The notes under the pieces: generated by a model
The model's input: the letters and a program-made list of their open reading frames with translations, nothing else
Told to the model about the DNA's origin: nothing
Database searches by the model: none
Made by a program: the position numbers and the translations under genes
Assembly (NCBI GenBank): GCA_030540655.1
Contig: JAUNVT010000018.1
Coordinates: 1-36,004, forward strand
Source of the DNA: Rhodobacterales bacterium
GTDB taxonomy: Bacteria; Pseudomonadota; Alphaproteobacteria; Rhodobacterales; Rhodobacteraceae
Direction of reading: 5' to 3'
Length of the DNA stretch: 36,004 nucleotides
In this document: positions 18,581-27,186 of the stretch, piece after piece
Layout of the letters: every line of letters begins with the position of its first letter
Numbering within the stretch: position 1 is the first letter of the stretch

Positions 18581-21058
18581 ATGGCGAAGGTGTTCAAATG
18601 GCTGATGCGGATTGCGGGTGGACTGATCGCACTGACCCTGCTGATCTTGATCAGTCTTTACTTCCTGCTGTCCCGGTCCTTGCCGGATTACGACAAGACG
18701 TTGGCCATTGCGGGGCTGGAGCATCCCGTTGAGATTGTTCGCGACAATGCGGACGTGCCCCATATCTTTGGCCAATCCGAGACGGATGTGTTTCAGGCTT
18801 TGGGATATGCCCATGCACAGGACCGCCTGTGGCAGATGACCATCTTGCGCCGCACTGCGCAGGGGCGCCTGTCCGAAGTGTTCGGCCCTCGCACCCTTGC
18901 CGTCGATCAACTGATGCGCCGCTTTGATATCTATGGCGCAGCGCGTGCATCCGTGCGGTGGCAGGACCCGGCCACCCGTGCCGCGCTGCAGGCATATGCC
19001 CGCGGCGTCAATGCGCGGCTGGCGGAAATCAATGACAGCGCATTGGGGCGCGGCGCCCCCGAAATGTTTCTCTTCAACGCGCCGATTGCACCTTGGGTGC
19101 CCGCCGATTCGATCGCCCTTGTCAAACTGATGGCCGTCCAGATGTCAGGCCACCTTCAGACAGAAGTGCTGCGTGCACGCACTTCGCTCATGCTGGATGA
19201 CCCGGCGCGACTGGCCGATATCCTGCCCGACGCGCCCGGCAGCGGTATTGCCGCGCTGCCGAAATACGCAAGCTATTTCGAGCCGGGAAGCCTGCCGCGC
19301 TTTGCCGCCAGCACGCAGCAGGAGATGGGTCCGCTGTCGCCGGTCCACCCGCCTGAGCTGGCCGGGGCATCGAACGCGTTCGCCGCAGCGCCGTCGCGCT
19401 CGGCCTCGGGCAACACGCTGCTTGCCAACGATCCGCATCTGGGGCTGACCGCGCCGTCAATCTGGTATCTGGCGCGGCTGGAGCTTTCTTCGGGCGGTGT
19501 TATCGGCGCGACCATTCCGGGCGTTCCCCTCGTGATGAGCGGGCGCAGCGACAGGCTCGGATGGGGGATCACATCCTCCTATCTGGATGATCAGGACCTT
19601 CATATCGAGCAGCTCAACCCTGATAATCCCGAAGAATACCGCACCCCGGACGGCCATGCCAAGTTCAACACGCGCCGGTCGATCATCGAAATCAAGGGCG
19701 CGGCCCCTGTTACCTTGACATTGCGCAGCACAGAAAATGGCCCCGTCCTGCCCGGCTCATCCTATGATCTGGCATCGATCACCCCGCCGGGATATGTAGT
19801 ATCGCTCGCGTGGACCGCGCTCAGCCCGCGCGACACCACGATGAGCGCGGGCATTGATCTGATGCGCGCCGACAGCATTGATCAGGCGTTGGCGGCGGGT
19901 GAAAGATTCATCGCACCCGCGCAGATGCTGACAGTCGTGGACCAGACCCGCATCGCGATGAAACTGGTGGGCGCCATGCCGCGTCGCCACGCCGAGCATG
20001 ACACAGAAGGTCGCCTGCCCAGCCGGGGCTGGGTCATGCGTAACCGCTGGCAGGGGCGTCTCCCCTATTCGGCCAACCCTGAATTCATCGACCCATCCGG
20101 CGGTATTCTGGGCAACACCAACAACAAGATTTTGGACCGCCCGTTTCCGCTCCATGTCAGTTACCACTGGGGCGACACGCAGCGTATCCACCGCTGGGAA
20201 AAACTGATGCAGGGGCGCGAAGTTCATACCCGCGACAGCTTTATCGAGGCGCAGCAGGATATCGTGAGCTTTACCGCCCGGTCACTGCTGCCGCTGATCG
20301 CCCGCGATCTGTGGTTTACCGGGGAAAGCGCCCCCGAGGGGACGCCTGAGCGCCTGCGGCATCGCGCGCTGGAGCTTTTGGCGGAATGGAATGGCGAGAT
20401 GAACGAACACCGACCCGAACCCCTGATCTATGCCGCCTGGCTGCGTGCGCTGGGACCGCGTCTCGCCCGGGATGAGCTGGGACCGCTGGCGCCTGAATTT
20501 ACCCACACCGATCCTGTTTTTGTCGAACGCGTGTTCCGCGATATCGACGGTGCCGGCGTATGGTGCGATGTCAAGCAATCCTCGCCCGTTGAAACCTGTA
20601 CCGATATCGCGCGGCTGGCGCTGGATGATGCTTTGGTCTGGATTACGGAACGTTATGGAACGGCACTGGAATCGCTGCGCTGGGGAGATGCGCATCAGGC
20701 GGCGCAGGATCATCCGGTTCTGGGCAATGTGCCGGGGTTGCGCCATCTGGTGAATATCCGCCAGTCAACGGGGGGCGGCGATCATACGCTGCGGCGCGGG
20801 CGGACCAGCGGAACAGGAAAGAACCCTTTCCAGAACGTTCATGCGGCGGGGTATCGCGGGGTCTATGACTTTGCCGACCCGGGCAGCAGCGTGTTCATTA
20901 TTTCGACCGGCCAATCGGGTCACTTCCTCAGCCGCTATTACGACAACCTTGCGCAGCTCTGGCGCCGGGGCGAATATATACCCATGTCGCTGGACCCGGA
21001 CCTTGCGCGCGCGGGCGCGGTTGGCGTGACGGTCCTGACACCCCGCGCCGCGGATTAG
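18581..21058 (+). CDS. Penicillin acylase family protein, membrane-anchored
   Basis: This 825-residue protein is an N-terminal-nucleophile hydrolase of the penicillin acylase/AHL acylase family. An N-terminal hydrophobic segment (about residues 11-32, G-G-L-I-A-L-T-L-L-I-L-I-S-L-Y-F) would export or anchor it in the periplasm. The self-processing site is G-A-S-N-A-F with Ser264, so maturation would give a small alpha subunit (to residue 263) and a large beta subunit. N-D-P-H-L-G-L follows, as in the family. ATG 18581 was chosen because the signal segment starts there. The frame is open back to 18356. Natural substrates may be N-acyl-homoserine lactones or other acyl amides, which cannot be decided here. 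Its stop overlaps the convergent hflX stop by four bases. Confidence 0.88.
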   Translation: MAKVFKWLMRIAGGLIALTLLILISLYFLLSRSLPDYDKTLAIAGLEHPVEIVRDNADVPHIFGQSETDVFQALGYAHAQDRLWQMTILRRTAQGRLSEVFGPRTLAVDQLMRRFDIYGAARASVRWQDPATRAALQAYARGVNARLAEINDSALGRGAPEMFLFNAPIAPWVPADSIALVKLMAVQMSGHLQTEVLRARTSLMLDDPARLADILPDAPGSGIAALPKYASYFEPGSLPRFAASTQQEMGPLSPVHPPELAGASNAFAAAPSRSASGNTLLANDPHLGLTAPSIWYLARLELSSGGVIGATIPGVPLVMSGRSDRLGWGITSSYLDDQDLHIEQLNPDNPEEYRTPDGHAKFNTRRSIIEIKGAAPVTLTLRSTENGPVLPGSSYDLASITPPGYVVSLAWTALSPRDTTMSAGIDLMRADSIDQALAAGERFIAPAQMLTVVDQTRIAMKLVGAMPRRHAEHDTEGRLPSRGWVMRNRWQGRLPYSANPEFIDPSGGILGNTNNKILDRPFPLHVSYHWGDTQRIHRWEKLMQGREVHTRDSFIEAQQDIVSFTARSLLPLIARDLWFTGESAPEGTPERLRHRALELLAEWNGEMNEHRPEPLIYAAWLRALGPRLARDELGPLAPEFTHTDPVFVERVFRDIDGAGVWCDVKQSSPVETCTDIARLALDDALVWITERYGTALESLRWGDAHQAAQDHPVLGNVPGLRHLVNIRQSTGGGDHTLRRGRTSGTGKNPFQNVHAAGYRGVYDFADPGSSVFIISTGQSGHFLSRYYDNLAQLWRRGEYIPMSLDPDLARAGAVGVTVLTPRAAD

Positions 21059-22386
21059 AGCGCGTCGAACTCGGCGCGCTGGCGCGGCGTCCAGCGCACC
21101 GTCAAAACGTAGCCGTCATCGTCTTGTGCCTCGGCCTCGATCAACCCGTGCTGATGCAACCACGCACGTTGTCGTCCGGCCGTATACGGCAGCGATATCT
21201 CTTCGTGCCGCGCGCCGCCGGTCAGTTTGCGGGTGATCAAATCCACCAGCGCCTGAATCCCTTCGCCGGTCACGGCGCTGATCACCTGCACATCATCGGT
21301 CCGCTCGGCGCGGGTAAGAAGAGCGGTATGCTCGGCCTCGTCGACCAGATCGATCTTGTTCCAGACCTCGATCCGAGGGGTATCGGCATCGACCTTCAGA
21401 CTGGTCAGGATTTCTTCGACGTCGGTTTTCTGGGTGTCGGTTTCCGGATGCGCGATGTCACGCACGTGCACGATCAGATCGGCGCTCAATACCTCCTCCA
21501 GCGTGGCCCGAAAGGCGGCAACCAGTTCGGTCGGCAGGTCCGAGATGAAACCGACAGTGTCGCTCAGGATTACTTCCGGCCCGCCGCCGGGCAGCGCAAT
21601 GCGCCGCATTGTGGGGTCCAGCGTGGCAAACAGCATGTCCTTGGCCATCACTTCGGCGCCGGTCAGATGATTGAACAGCGTCGATTTTCCGGCATTGGTG
21701 TAGCCAACCAGCGCGACGATCGGAAACGGCACCTTGGCGCGTGCGGCCCTGTGCAGGGTGCGCGTCTTGGCAACCTTGTCGAGCTGGCGGCGCAGGCGCA
21801 CGATGTGGTCGTCAATGGCGCGGCGATCCGCTTCGATCTGCGTCTCGCCCGGACCGCCGACAAAGCCGTAGCCGCCGCGCTGCCGCTCCAGATGCGTCCA
21901 TGCGCGCACCAGCCGCGTGCGCTGATAGCTGAGCGCAGCCATTTCCACCTGTAGCACACCCTCGCGCGTGGCGGCACGGTCGCTGAAAATTTCAAGGATC
22001 AGCCCGGTGCGGTCCAGGATCTTGACGTCCCACTCCTTTTCCAGGTTGCGCTGCTGAACCGGGCTGACGGGGCCATCGATCAGCACCAGTTCAATCTCTG
22101 CTTCCTCGAACATCGCCTTCAATTCGGCAATCTTGCCCTTGCCGAACAGCTTGCCGGGGTGAACGGTGGGCAGGCGAACGATGGTGCTGCCCGCGACCTC
22201 GAGCCCCGGCAGGGCGCGCGCCAGTGCCACCCCTTCCTCAAGCGCCAGCGCAGCGTCGCGCGATTTGCCGCCAGCCTTGTAGATATCGGGCTGCAACACC
22301 CATGCGCGGGTGTCGCGGGCGCGCGTATCATGAGCGTGCGGATCTTCGGCGCCGTCATCCGCGCCCTCGGCGATATCATCGCTCAT
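21055..22386 (-). CDS. hflX: Ribosome-associated GTPase HflX
   Basis: HflX is a GTPase that binds the 50S subunit and splits stalled ribosomes under stress. The 443-residue protein has an N-terminal HflX domain with H-P-G-K-L-F-G-K-G-K and the conserved G-G-x-G-F-x-G-G-P-G-E-T-Q-I-E-x-D-R-R segment (171-189). The G domain follows: G1 G-Y-T-N-A-G-K-S-T (228-236), G3 D-T-V-G-F-I and G4 N-K-I-D. The first 30 or so residues are acidic and His-rich and probably disordered. It follows hfq by 26 bp on the minus strand, the usual hfq-hflX pairing. Confidence 0.94.
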   Translation of the reverse strand: MSDDIAEGADDGAEDPHAHDTRARDTRAWVLQPDIYKAGGKSRDAALALEEGVALARALPGLEVAGSTIVRLPTVHPGKLFGKGKIAELKAMFEEAEIELVLIDGPVSPVQQRNLEKEWDVKILDRTGLILEIFSDRAATREGVLQVEMAALSYQRTRLVRAWTHLERQRGGYGFVGGPGETQIEADRRAIDDHIVRLRRQLDKVAKTRTLHRAARAKVPFPIVALVGYTNAGKSTLFNHLTGAEVMAKDMLFATLDPTMRRIALPGGGPEVILSDTVGFISDLPTELVAAFRATLEEVLSADLIVHVRDIAHPETDTQKTDVEEILTSLKVDADTPRIEVWNKIDLVDEAEHTALLTRAERTDDVQVISAVTGEGIQALVDLITRKLTGGARHEEISLPYTAGRQRAWLHQHGLIEAEAQDDDGYVLTVRWTPRQRAEFDAL

Positions 22387-22412
22387 CGGTCAACCCGCGG
22401 CAGAGGGTCCGG

Positions 22413-22652
22413 TCACGCGGCATCGTCACCGTCATACAGGCTGATCGGCTGCGAAGGCATGATAGTGGAAACGGCATGTTTATAGACGAGTTGCGACTGT
22501 CCGTCGCGGCGCAGCAGGATGCAGAAATTATCGAACCAGGTGATGACCCCCTGTAACTTCACACCGTTTATCAAAAAAACGGTCACCGGCGTCTTGGTCT
22601 TGCGCACTTGGTTCAGGAACGCGTCCTGAAGGTTCTGACGGTCAGATGCCAT
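22413..22652 (-). CDS. hfq: RNA chaperone Hfq
   Basis: Hfq is the hexameric Sm-like protein that helps small RNAs pair with mRNAs. In alphaproteobacteria it also affects nitrogen-fixation regulators. The 79-residue form is short, with the usual core [11 protein letters not shown] and the Sm2 signature [10 protein letters not shown], and only a stub of C-terminal tail (Y-D-G-D-D-A-A). GGGGAC precedes the ATG at 22652. It sits directly before hflX and after trkH in transcription order. Confidence 0.96.
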   Translation of the reverse strand: MASDRQNLQDAFLNQVRKTKTPVTVFLINGVKLQGVITWFDNFCILLRRDGQSQLVYKHAVSTIMPSQPISLYDGDDAA

Positions 22653-22699
22653 TATTTGTCCCCGAAATCATTTTTTTGCGCGTGCCGCGGCCCGGCAGC

Positions 22700-22728
22700 G
22701 TATGGTTATATGTAAATCAATATGATGT
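22700..22728 (-). promoter_or_regulatory. AT-rich patch, probable hfq promoter region
   Basis: Within the 160-bp gap between trkH and hfq, these 29 bases are strikingly AT-rich compared with the surroundings, and contain TTGATT and TATAAC-like words on the minus strand. Their spacing does not give a clean -35/-10 pair. I infer a promoter from base composition and position only, 48 bp or more upstream of hfq. Confidence 0.3.
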
Positions 22729-22812
22729 GGTGTGGCGGCAGTTTCCAGCCCTAAAATCGAACGGTTGCGCGGGCTTGGCCGAAACAGGCAAATTGCGGCC
22801 ACCCTTCCAGGA

Positions 22813-24357
22813 TCAATCGCGCCACAGGCTGGGCGAAACAAGCGCGATGATCGCCAGTGTCTCAAGCCGGCCCAGCACCATTGCGGCACAGACGACAAGC
22901 TTGGCCATGGGCGCCATCACGTTCAGCACGATCGGCACATCACCTGCAATCTGGGTCAGCGGACCCGTGGTGGCCAGCGCAGCGATGGCCAGAATGATGG
23001 ATTGCTCGAACGTCATGCCCAGCGCGGCCAGGATCACTGTGACCAGCGCCAGCGACATCGCGAAGAGCATGAAGAAGATCCACGCCACGAAAGCGCCCTG
23101 CCGCCGCATCCGTCGGCTGCGTGCCCCCGCGCGCCCTACCGACGAGGGATGGACCAGACGTTCCATCTCGCGCTGGCCATTGAGGTACAGCGCATAGACG
23201 CGAAGCAGCTTGACCCCGCCCGCGGTGGTGGCAACCCCGCCTCCCATCAGCGCCGCGCCCATCAGAATCAGCCCCGGAGTGCCAAGGCCCGACCAATCGC
23301 GCGCCTGCTGCCAATGGGCGCTTTCGAACCCCGTGGTGGACAAGAAGGACAGAACGCTGAAGGTTCCTCCCCAGAGAGCGCTGAGCGCGGAAGGCAGATC
23401 CTCGACCTGTTCGGTATCCAGCGCGCCCAGCCAGTGCCGCGAAAACAACATGAGCGGGACCCCCAGCACAATTACCATACCCAAACGGAATTCAGGATCG
23501 TTATGCAGGCCCGGGCGCTGCGATGTGACCGTGTCCGATGAAAAGGTCAGCCGCGAGAGGCCAAACATCATGAAGAAGAAAATGATTATTTCCCCGGCCA
23601 CGCCTGACCCGGCATTGGCCACCCCGCCAATGGGAGAGATGCCGCTGGTCGCCATTGTCGACATCGCATGCATGAGCGCGACCAAAGGACGATCGCCGCC
23701 GATGGCCAGAAAAAGCCAGAGCGCACCCGTCAGCCCCACATAGAGCGGCGCCAGCGCGGCCGTTGCCTGCGCCACGCGGCGGCCGGATCCGGCGCGCTCG
23801 AACCGGCCCTGCGCATAGATCGATTGCCCCGGCTCGGCCGAAGCGGTCAACTCGAAGCCGCCGAGATTCAGCGGCGCCAGCACCGCCGAGGCCGCGATCC
23901 ACATCAGCAGCCCGCCAAGCCACCCCACCATACCCCGCCACAGATGAAGGCTGTCCACCAGCCGTTCGGGCCGCTCGTAAAGGGTTGCCCCGGTGGTGGT
24001 GAAGGATGACACCATTTCGAAATAGGCATTCAGGAAGGTGGTGGTGCGCAGCCCCTCGTAAAAGGGAACCGCAAGGAATACCGGAAGCGCCGCAAAGGCC
24101 AGGCAGAGCGAGCGCAGGTTGTCCAGATCGCTGGGTTCACGGCGCGCGGTACCGCCGGTTGCAAGGGTGATCAGGGCGACCACCATCAGGCCCAATGCGC
24201 CGGAATAGGCAAAGCTGCGCGATACCGTATGTTCGCCCGCCAGAAGCGCGTGCAAGGCAGGTACAAACATCGCCAGCGCCGCGATACCCGCCAGGAGCAG
24301 GATCAGAGGCAACCGGGTCAGCCGCGCCACCTGATCCGTATGGCTGTGCGCGCGCAT
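22813..24357 (-). CDS. trkH: Trk-type potassium uptake channel TrkH
   Basis: The 514-residue membrane protein carries four pore-loop repeats characteristic of TrkH/KtrB: S-S-F-T-T-T-G-A-T, M-A-T-S-G-I-S-P, S-T-T-G-F-E-S-A, and G-G-G-V-A-T-T-A-G-G-V-K. Each contributes a filter glycine. With the TrkA ring on the cytoplasmic side it takes up potassium driven by the membrane potential. It starts two bases after the trkA stop, so both subunits come from one message. A long gap (160 bp) then separates it from hfq. Confidence 0.93.
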   Translation of the reverse strand: MRAHSHTDQVARLTRLPLILLLAGIAALAMFVPALHALLAGEHTVSRSFAYSGALGLMVVALITLATGGTARREPSDLDNLRSLCLAFAALPVFLAVPFYEGLRTTTFLNAYFEMVSSFTTTGATLYERPERLVDSLHLWRGMVGWLGGLLMWIAASAVLAPLNLGGFELTASAEPGQSIYAQGRFERAGSGRRVAQATAALAPLYVGLTGALWLFLAIGGDRPLVALMHAMSTMATSGISPIGGVANAGSGVAGEIIIFFFMMFGLSRLTFSSDTVTSQRPGLHNDPEFRLGMVIVLGVPLMLFSRHWLGALDTEQVEDLPSALSALWGGTFSVLSFLSTTGFESAHWQQARDWSGLGTPGLILMGAALMGGGVATTAGGVKLLRVYALYLNGQREMERLVHPSSVGRAGARSRRMRRQGAFVAWIFFMLFAMSLALVTVILAALGMTFEQSIILAIAALATTGPLTQIAGDVPIVLNVMAPMAKLVVCAAMVLGRLETLAIIALVSPSLWRD

Positions 24358-24359
24358 GC

Positions 24360-25736
24360 TCAGAAGAAGTCAACCGAGACCTGAAGCAGTTGTTCCACCT
24401 GCTCCACATCCGCTGCCATTGCAAAGATCACGACCACGTCGCCTTCATCGATACGCATGGCGCCGGTCGGCTTCAGGATCTTGCTACCCTTTTGCACAGC
24501 GCCGACCAGCACCCCTTCGGGAAAGTCTATATCGCGGATCATGCTGCCCGCGATGGATGAAGTCGAAAGAACCTGTGCTTCGATCACTTCTGCTTCGGCA
24601 TCGCCGATTGAATAGACCCCGCGTACGCGCCCGTGCCTTATATGGCGCAGGATCGAGCTGACGGTCGTCGCCCGCGGATTGATATAGGCATCAACGCCAA
24701 TCGGTTCCAAAAGCGGTATCAGCGTAGGATCGTTAACGAGCGCGATAGCAAAGGGGCAGCCCTCGGACTTGGCGCGCACGGCAGCCAAAAGGTTCGTCTT
24801 GTCATCATCAGTCACGGCCAGCACGGCATCGGTCTTTGCAATGCCCGCTTCCTGCAGGATCGAGCGGTCCAGCGCATCCCCATTAAGAACGATGGTCCGC
24901 TCCAGCGCGTCGGCGGCGCGTTCGGCAATGCCGCGATCGCGTTCGATCATCTTGGCCCGGATGCCGCGGCCCCTGCCTTCCAGCGAGCGGGCAACCGCAA
25001 GGCCGACATTGCCGCCTCCCAATATCACCAGACGCTCCTGCTTATGCGCCTTCTTGCCGAAAACCTCCAGCGTGCGGGCAACATCCTCGTTCGGAGCAAA
25101 GACATAACATTCATCGCCGGTAAAAAGCTGATCGCCGGGGGCGGGTGCAAACAGACGCCCGCCCCGCCGCACCGCCAGCACGACCACCCGCAAGGTCGAG
25201 AACAGGTCTGACAGCTGTCTCAGCGGCGTGTTGACCACCGGGCAGTCATCGCCCAGCCGCAGGCCCATCAGCTGCGCCTGGCCATTCAGAAATTTCTCTG
25301 TGTCAAAGGCGGCAGGAACCGCAAGACGTTGCAGTGCGGCCTCGGCCACTTCCTTTTCCGGGCTGATGACCACGTCGATCGGCATGTGGTCCCGCCGGTA
25401 CAGATCGGAATAAATCGCATCCAAGTAGGATTTGCTGCGCAGGCGCGCGATCTTGCGCGAGATGGCGAAGATCGAGTGTGCGACCTGGCAGGTGACCATG
25501 TTCACCTCGTCCGAATGGGTCGCGGCGATGATCATGTCGGCGTCGCTCGCGCCTGCCCGCTCCAGAACGTCCGGATAACTGGCAAAGCCCCAGATGCCCT
25601 GTACATCCAGACTTTCGGTGGCCCGGCGTATCAGATCCGCGTTGTTGTCCACCACCGTCACATCGTTGTTTTCGCCCGACAGATGCCGTGCGATCTGCCA
25701 ACCAACCTGGCCCGCGCCGCAAATGATGACCTTCAT
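24360..25736 (-). CDS. trkA: Trk potassium uptake regulatory subunit TrkA
   Basis: TrkA is the cytoplasmic, nucleotide-binding gating subunit of the Trk potassium channel. The 458-residue protein has two tandem RCK units. The first opens with I-I-C-G-A-G-Q-V-G-W-Q-I-A, the second with L-V-I-L-G-G-G-N-V-G-L-A-V-A; both are GxGxxG Rossmann motifs ending in acidic residues for NAD(H). TrkA_C domains follow each. It lies 70 bp downstream of ntrX and immediately before trkH. A fixed ntrYX-trkAH order is common in alphaproteobacteria. Confidence 0.94.
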   Translation of the reverse strand: MKVIICGAGQVGWQIARHLSGENNDVTVVDNNADLIRRATESLDVQGIWGFASYPDVLERAGASDADMIIAATHSDEVNMVTCQVAHSIFAISRKIARLRSKSYLDAIYSDLYRRDHMPIDVVISPEKEVAEAALQRLAVPAAFDTEKFLNGQAQLMGLRLGDDCPVVNTPLRQLSDLFSTLRVVVLAVRRGGRLFAPAPGDQLFTGDECYVFAPNEDVARTLEVFGKKAHKQERLVILGGGNVGLAVARSLEGRGRGIRAKMIERDRGIAERAADALERTIVLNGDALDRSILQEAGIAKTDAVLAVTDDDKTNLLAAVRAKSEGCPFAIALVNDPTLIPLLEPIGVDAYINPRATTVSSILRHIRHGRVRGVYSIGDAEAEVIEAQVLSTSSIAGSMIRDIDFPEGVLVGAVQKGSKILKPTGAMRIDEGDVVVIFAMAADVEQVEQLLQVSVDFF

Positions 25737-25806
25737 GGCATGCCTTTCAAAGCTGCTGCCTTGCTGTGCCTGACAATCGCCGGGCGGTCAAACGCTCCCA
25801 AAGCAA

Positions 25807-27186
25807 TCAGGCCTGTGCGGTCGCCTTTCCGGAGGCCACGACGCCGAGCGATTTCAGCTTGCGGTGCAGCGCGCTGCGCTCCATCCCCACAAATTCGGCC
25901 GTGCGGCTGATATTGCCGCCATAGCGGTTGATCTGGGTCAGAAGGTATTCTTTCTCAAAGGCCTCGCGTGCCTCGCGAAGCGGCAGCATGGCAAGCGATC
26001 CCGAAAGCACCACCCGCCCGTCGCCCGCCGTGCCATCATTCTCACCCGGCAGTTCCCGCGCCTCGATCTCGCCCGTGCCGTCGCCGAGGATCAGCACCCG
26101 TTCGATCATGTTTCGCAACTGGCGCACGTTACCGGGCCAGCTCATTGTCTGAAGCTGGGCGCGTACCTCGCGGCCCAGCGGCCGCAGCGGCAGCCCTTGG
26201 GTCTTGTTCAACATTTCAATGAAATATTTCGCCAGAAGCGGAATATCGTCACGCCGGTCCTCCAGCGATGGCACGGCGATCGGCACCACGTTCAGGCGGT
26301 GATACAGTTCGCGGCGGAACCTTCCCTGCGCAATCTCATGTTCCAGATCGCGGGAGGTGGAGGAGATGACGCGCAGGTCGACCTGCACCTTGCTTGCCCC
26401 GCCGACGCGCATGAATTGCTGATCCACCAGAACGCGCAGGATCTTGCCTTGGGTGCCTTGCGGCAGATCCGCGACCTCGTCAAAATAGATCACGCCGCCA
26501 TTGGCTTGCTCCAGCAGACCCGGCTCTACACCCTTATCCTCGTTTTCCCGGCCAAACAGCACTTCCTCCATGCGCTCAGCCTCGATCGACGCGCAGCCGA
26601 CCACGACAAAGGGCGCGGCGGCCCGGTTTGAATTGACATGGATATAGCGCGCCGCCAGCTCCTTGCCCGATCCGGCTGGCCCCGACAGCATCACGCGCCC
26701 GTTCGAACGGGTTACCTTGTCGAGCTGACCCACCAAGGCCCGGAAAAGCGTGCTTTCACCCAGCATGTCGGCGGGCGTCGTCTCGCGCCGCTTCAGACTG
26801 CTGTTTTCGCGGCGCAGACGACTTGTCTCCATGCCGCGGCGGATAACGACCAGAAGCTGATCAATGTTGAAGGGCTTTTCAATGAAGTCATACGCGCCCT
26901 GCTTGATCGCCGCGACGGCGATTTCGATATTGCCATGGCCTGAAATGATGACCACCGGAACTTCGGGATAGCGGCGCTTGACCGCTTTCAGAATATCGAT
27001 CCCGTCCATCTTGCTGTCCTTCAGCCAGATATCGAGGACCAGAAGCGCTGGCGGCTCGGCCGTGATCGCAGCCATTGCATCGTCGGACGTGCCGGCGACC
27101 CGTGTTGCGTATCCTTCGTCGTGCAGAATGTCCGAAATCAAATCGCGAATGTCACGCTCGTCGTCCACAATCAAAATATCGCTCAT
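25807..27186 (-). CDS. ntrX: Nitrogen response regulator NtrX (without GAFTGA motif)
   Basis: NtrX is the DNA-binding partner of the NtrY kinase. In alphaproteobacteria it is tied to nitrogen, redox and envelope control. The 459-residue protein has a receiver domain (phospho-acceptor Asp52 in L-D-I-W-L-K-D), an AAA+ domain (Walker A G-P-A-G-S-G-K-E near 169-176; Walker B I-Y-F-D-E-V-A-D near 233-240), and a Fis-type helix-turn-helix at the end (T-A-E-F-V-G-M-E-R-S-A-L-H-R-K-L). Where sigma-54 activators have GAFTGA, it reads F-G-R-E-N-E-D-K-G-V-E-P-G, so sigma-54 activation is unlikely. ATG 27186 overlaps the ntrY stop (ATGA). An upstream in-frame extension to 27288 lies within ntrY and is not used. 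Confidence 0.92.
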   Translation of the reverse strand: MSDILIVDDERDIRDLISDILHDEGYATRVAGTSDDAMAAITAEPPALLVLDIWLKDSKMDGIDILKAVKRRYPEVPVVIISGHGNIEIAVAAIKQGAYDFIEKPFNIDQLLVVIRRGMETSRLRRENSSLKRRETTPADMLGESTLFRALVGQLDKVTRSNGRVMLSGPAGSGKELAARYIHVNSNRAAAPFVVVGCASIEAERMEEVLFGRENEDKGVEPGLLEQANGGVIYFDEVADLPQGTQGKILRVLVDQQFMRVGGASKVQVDLRVISSTSRDLEHEIAQGRFRRELYHRLNVVPIAVPSLEDRRDDIPLLAKYFIEMLNKTQGLPLRPLGREVRAQLQTMSWPGNVRQLRNMIERVLILGDGTGEIEARELPGENDGTAGDGRVVLSGSLAMLPLREAREAFEKEYLLTQINRYGGNISRTAEFVGMERSALHRKLKSLGVVASGKATAQA

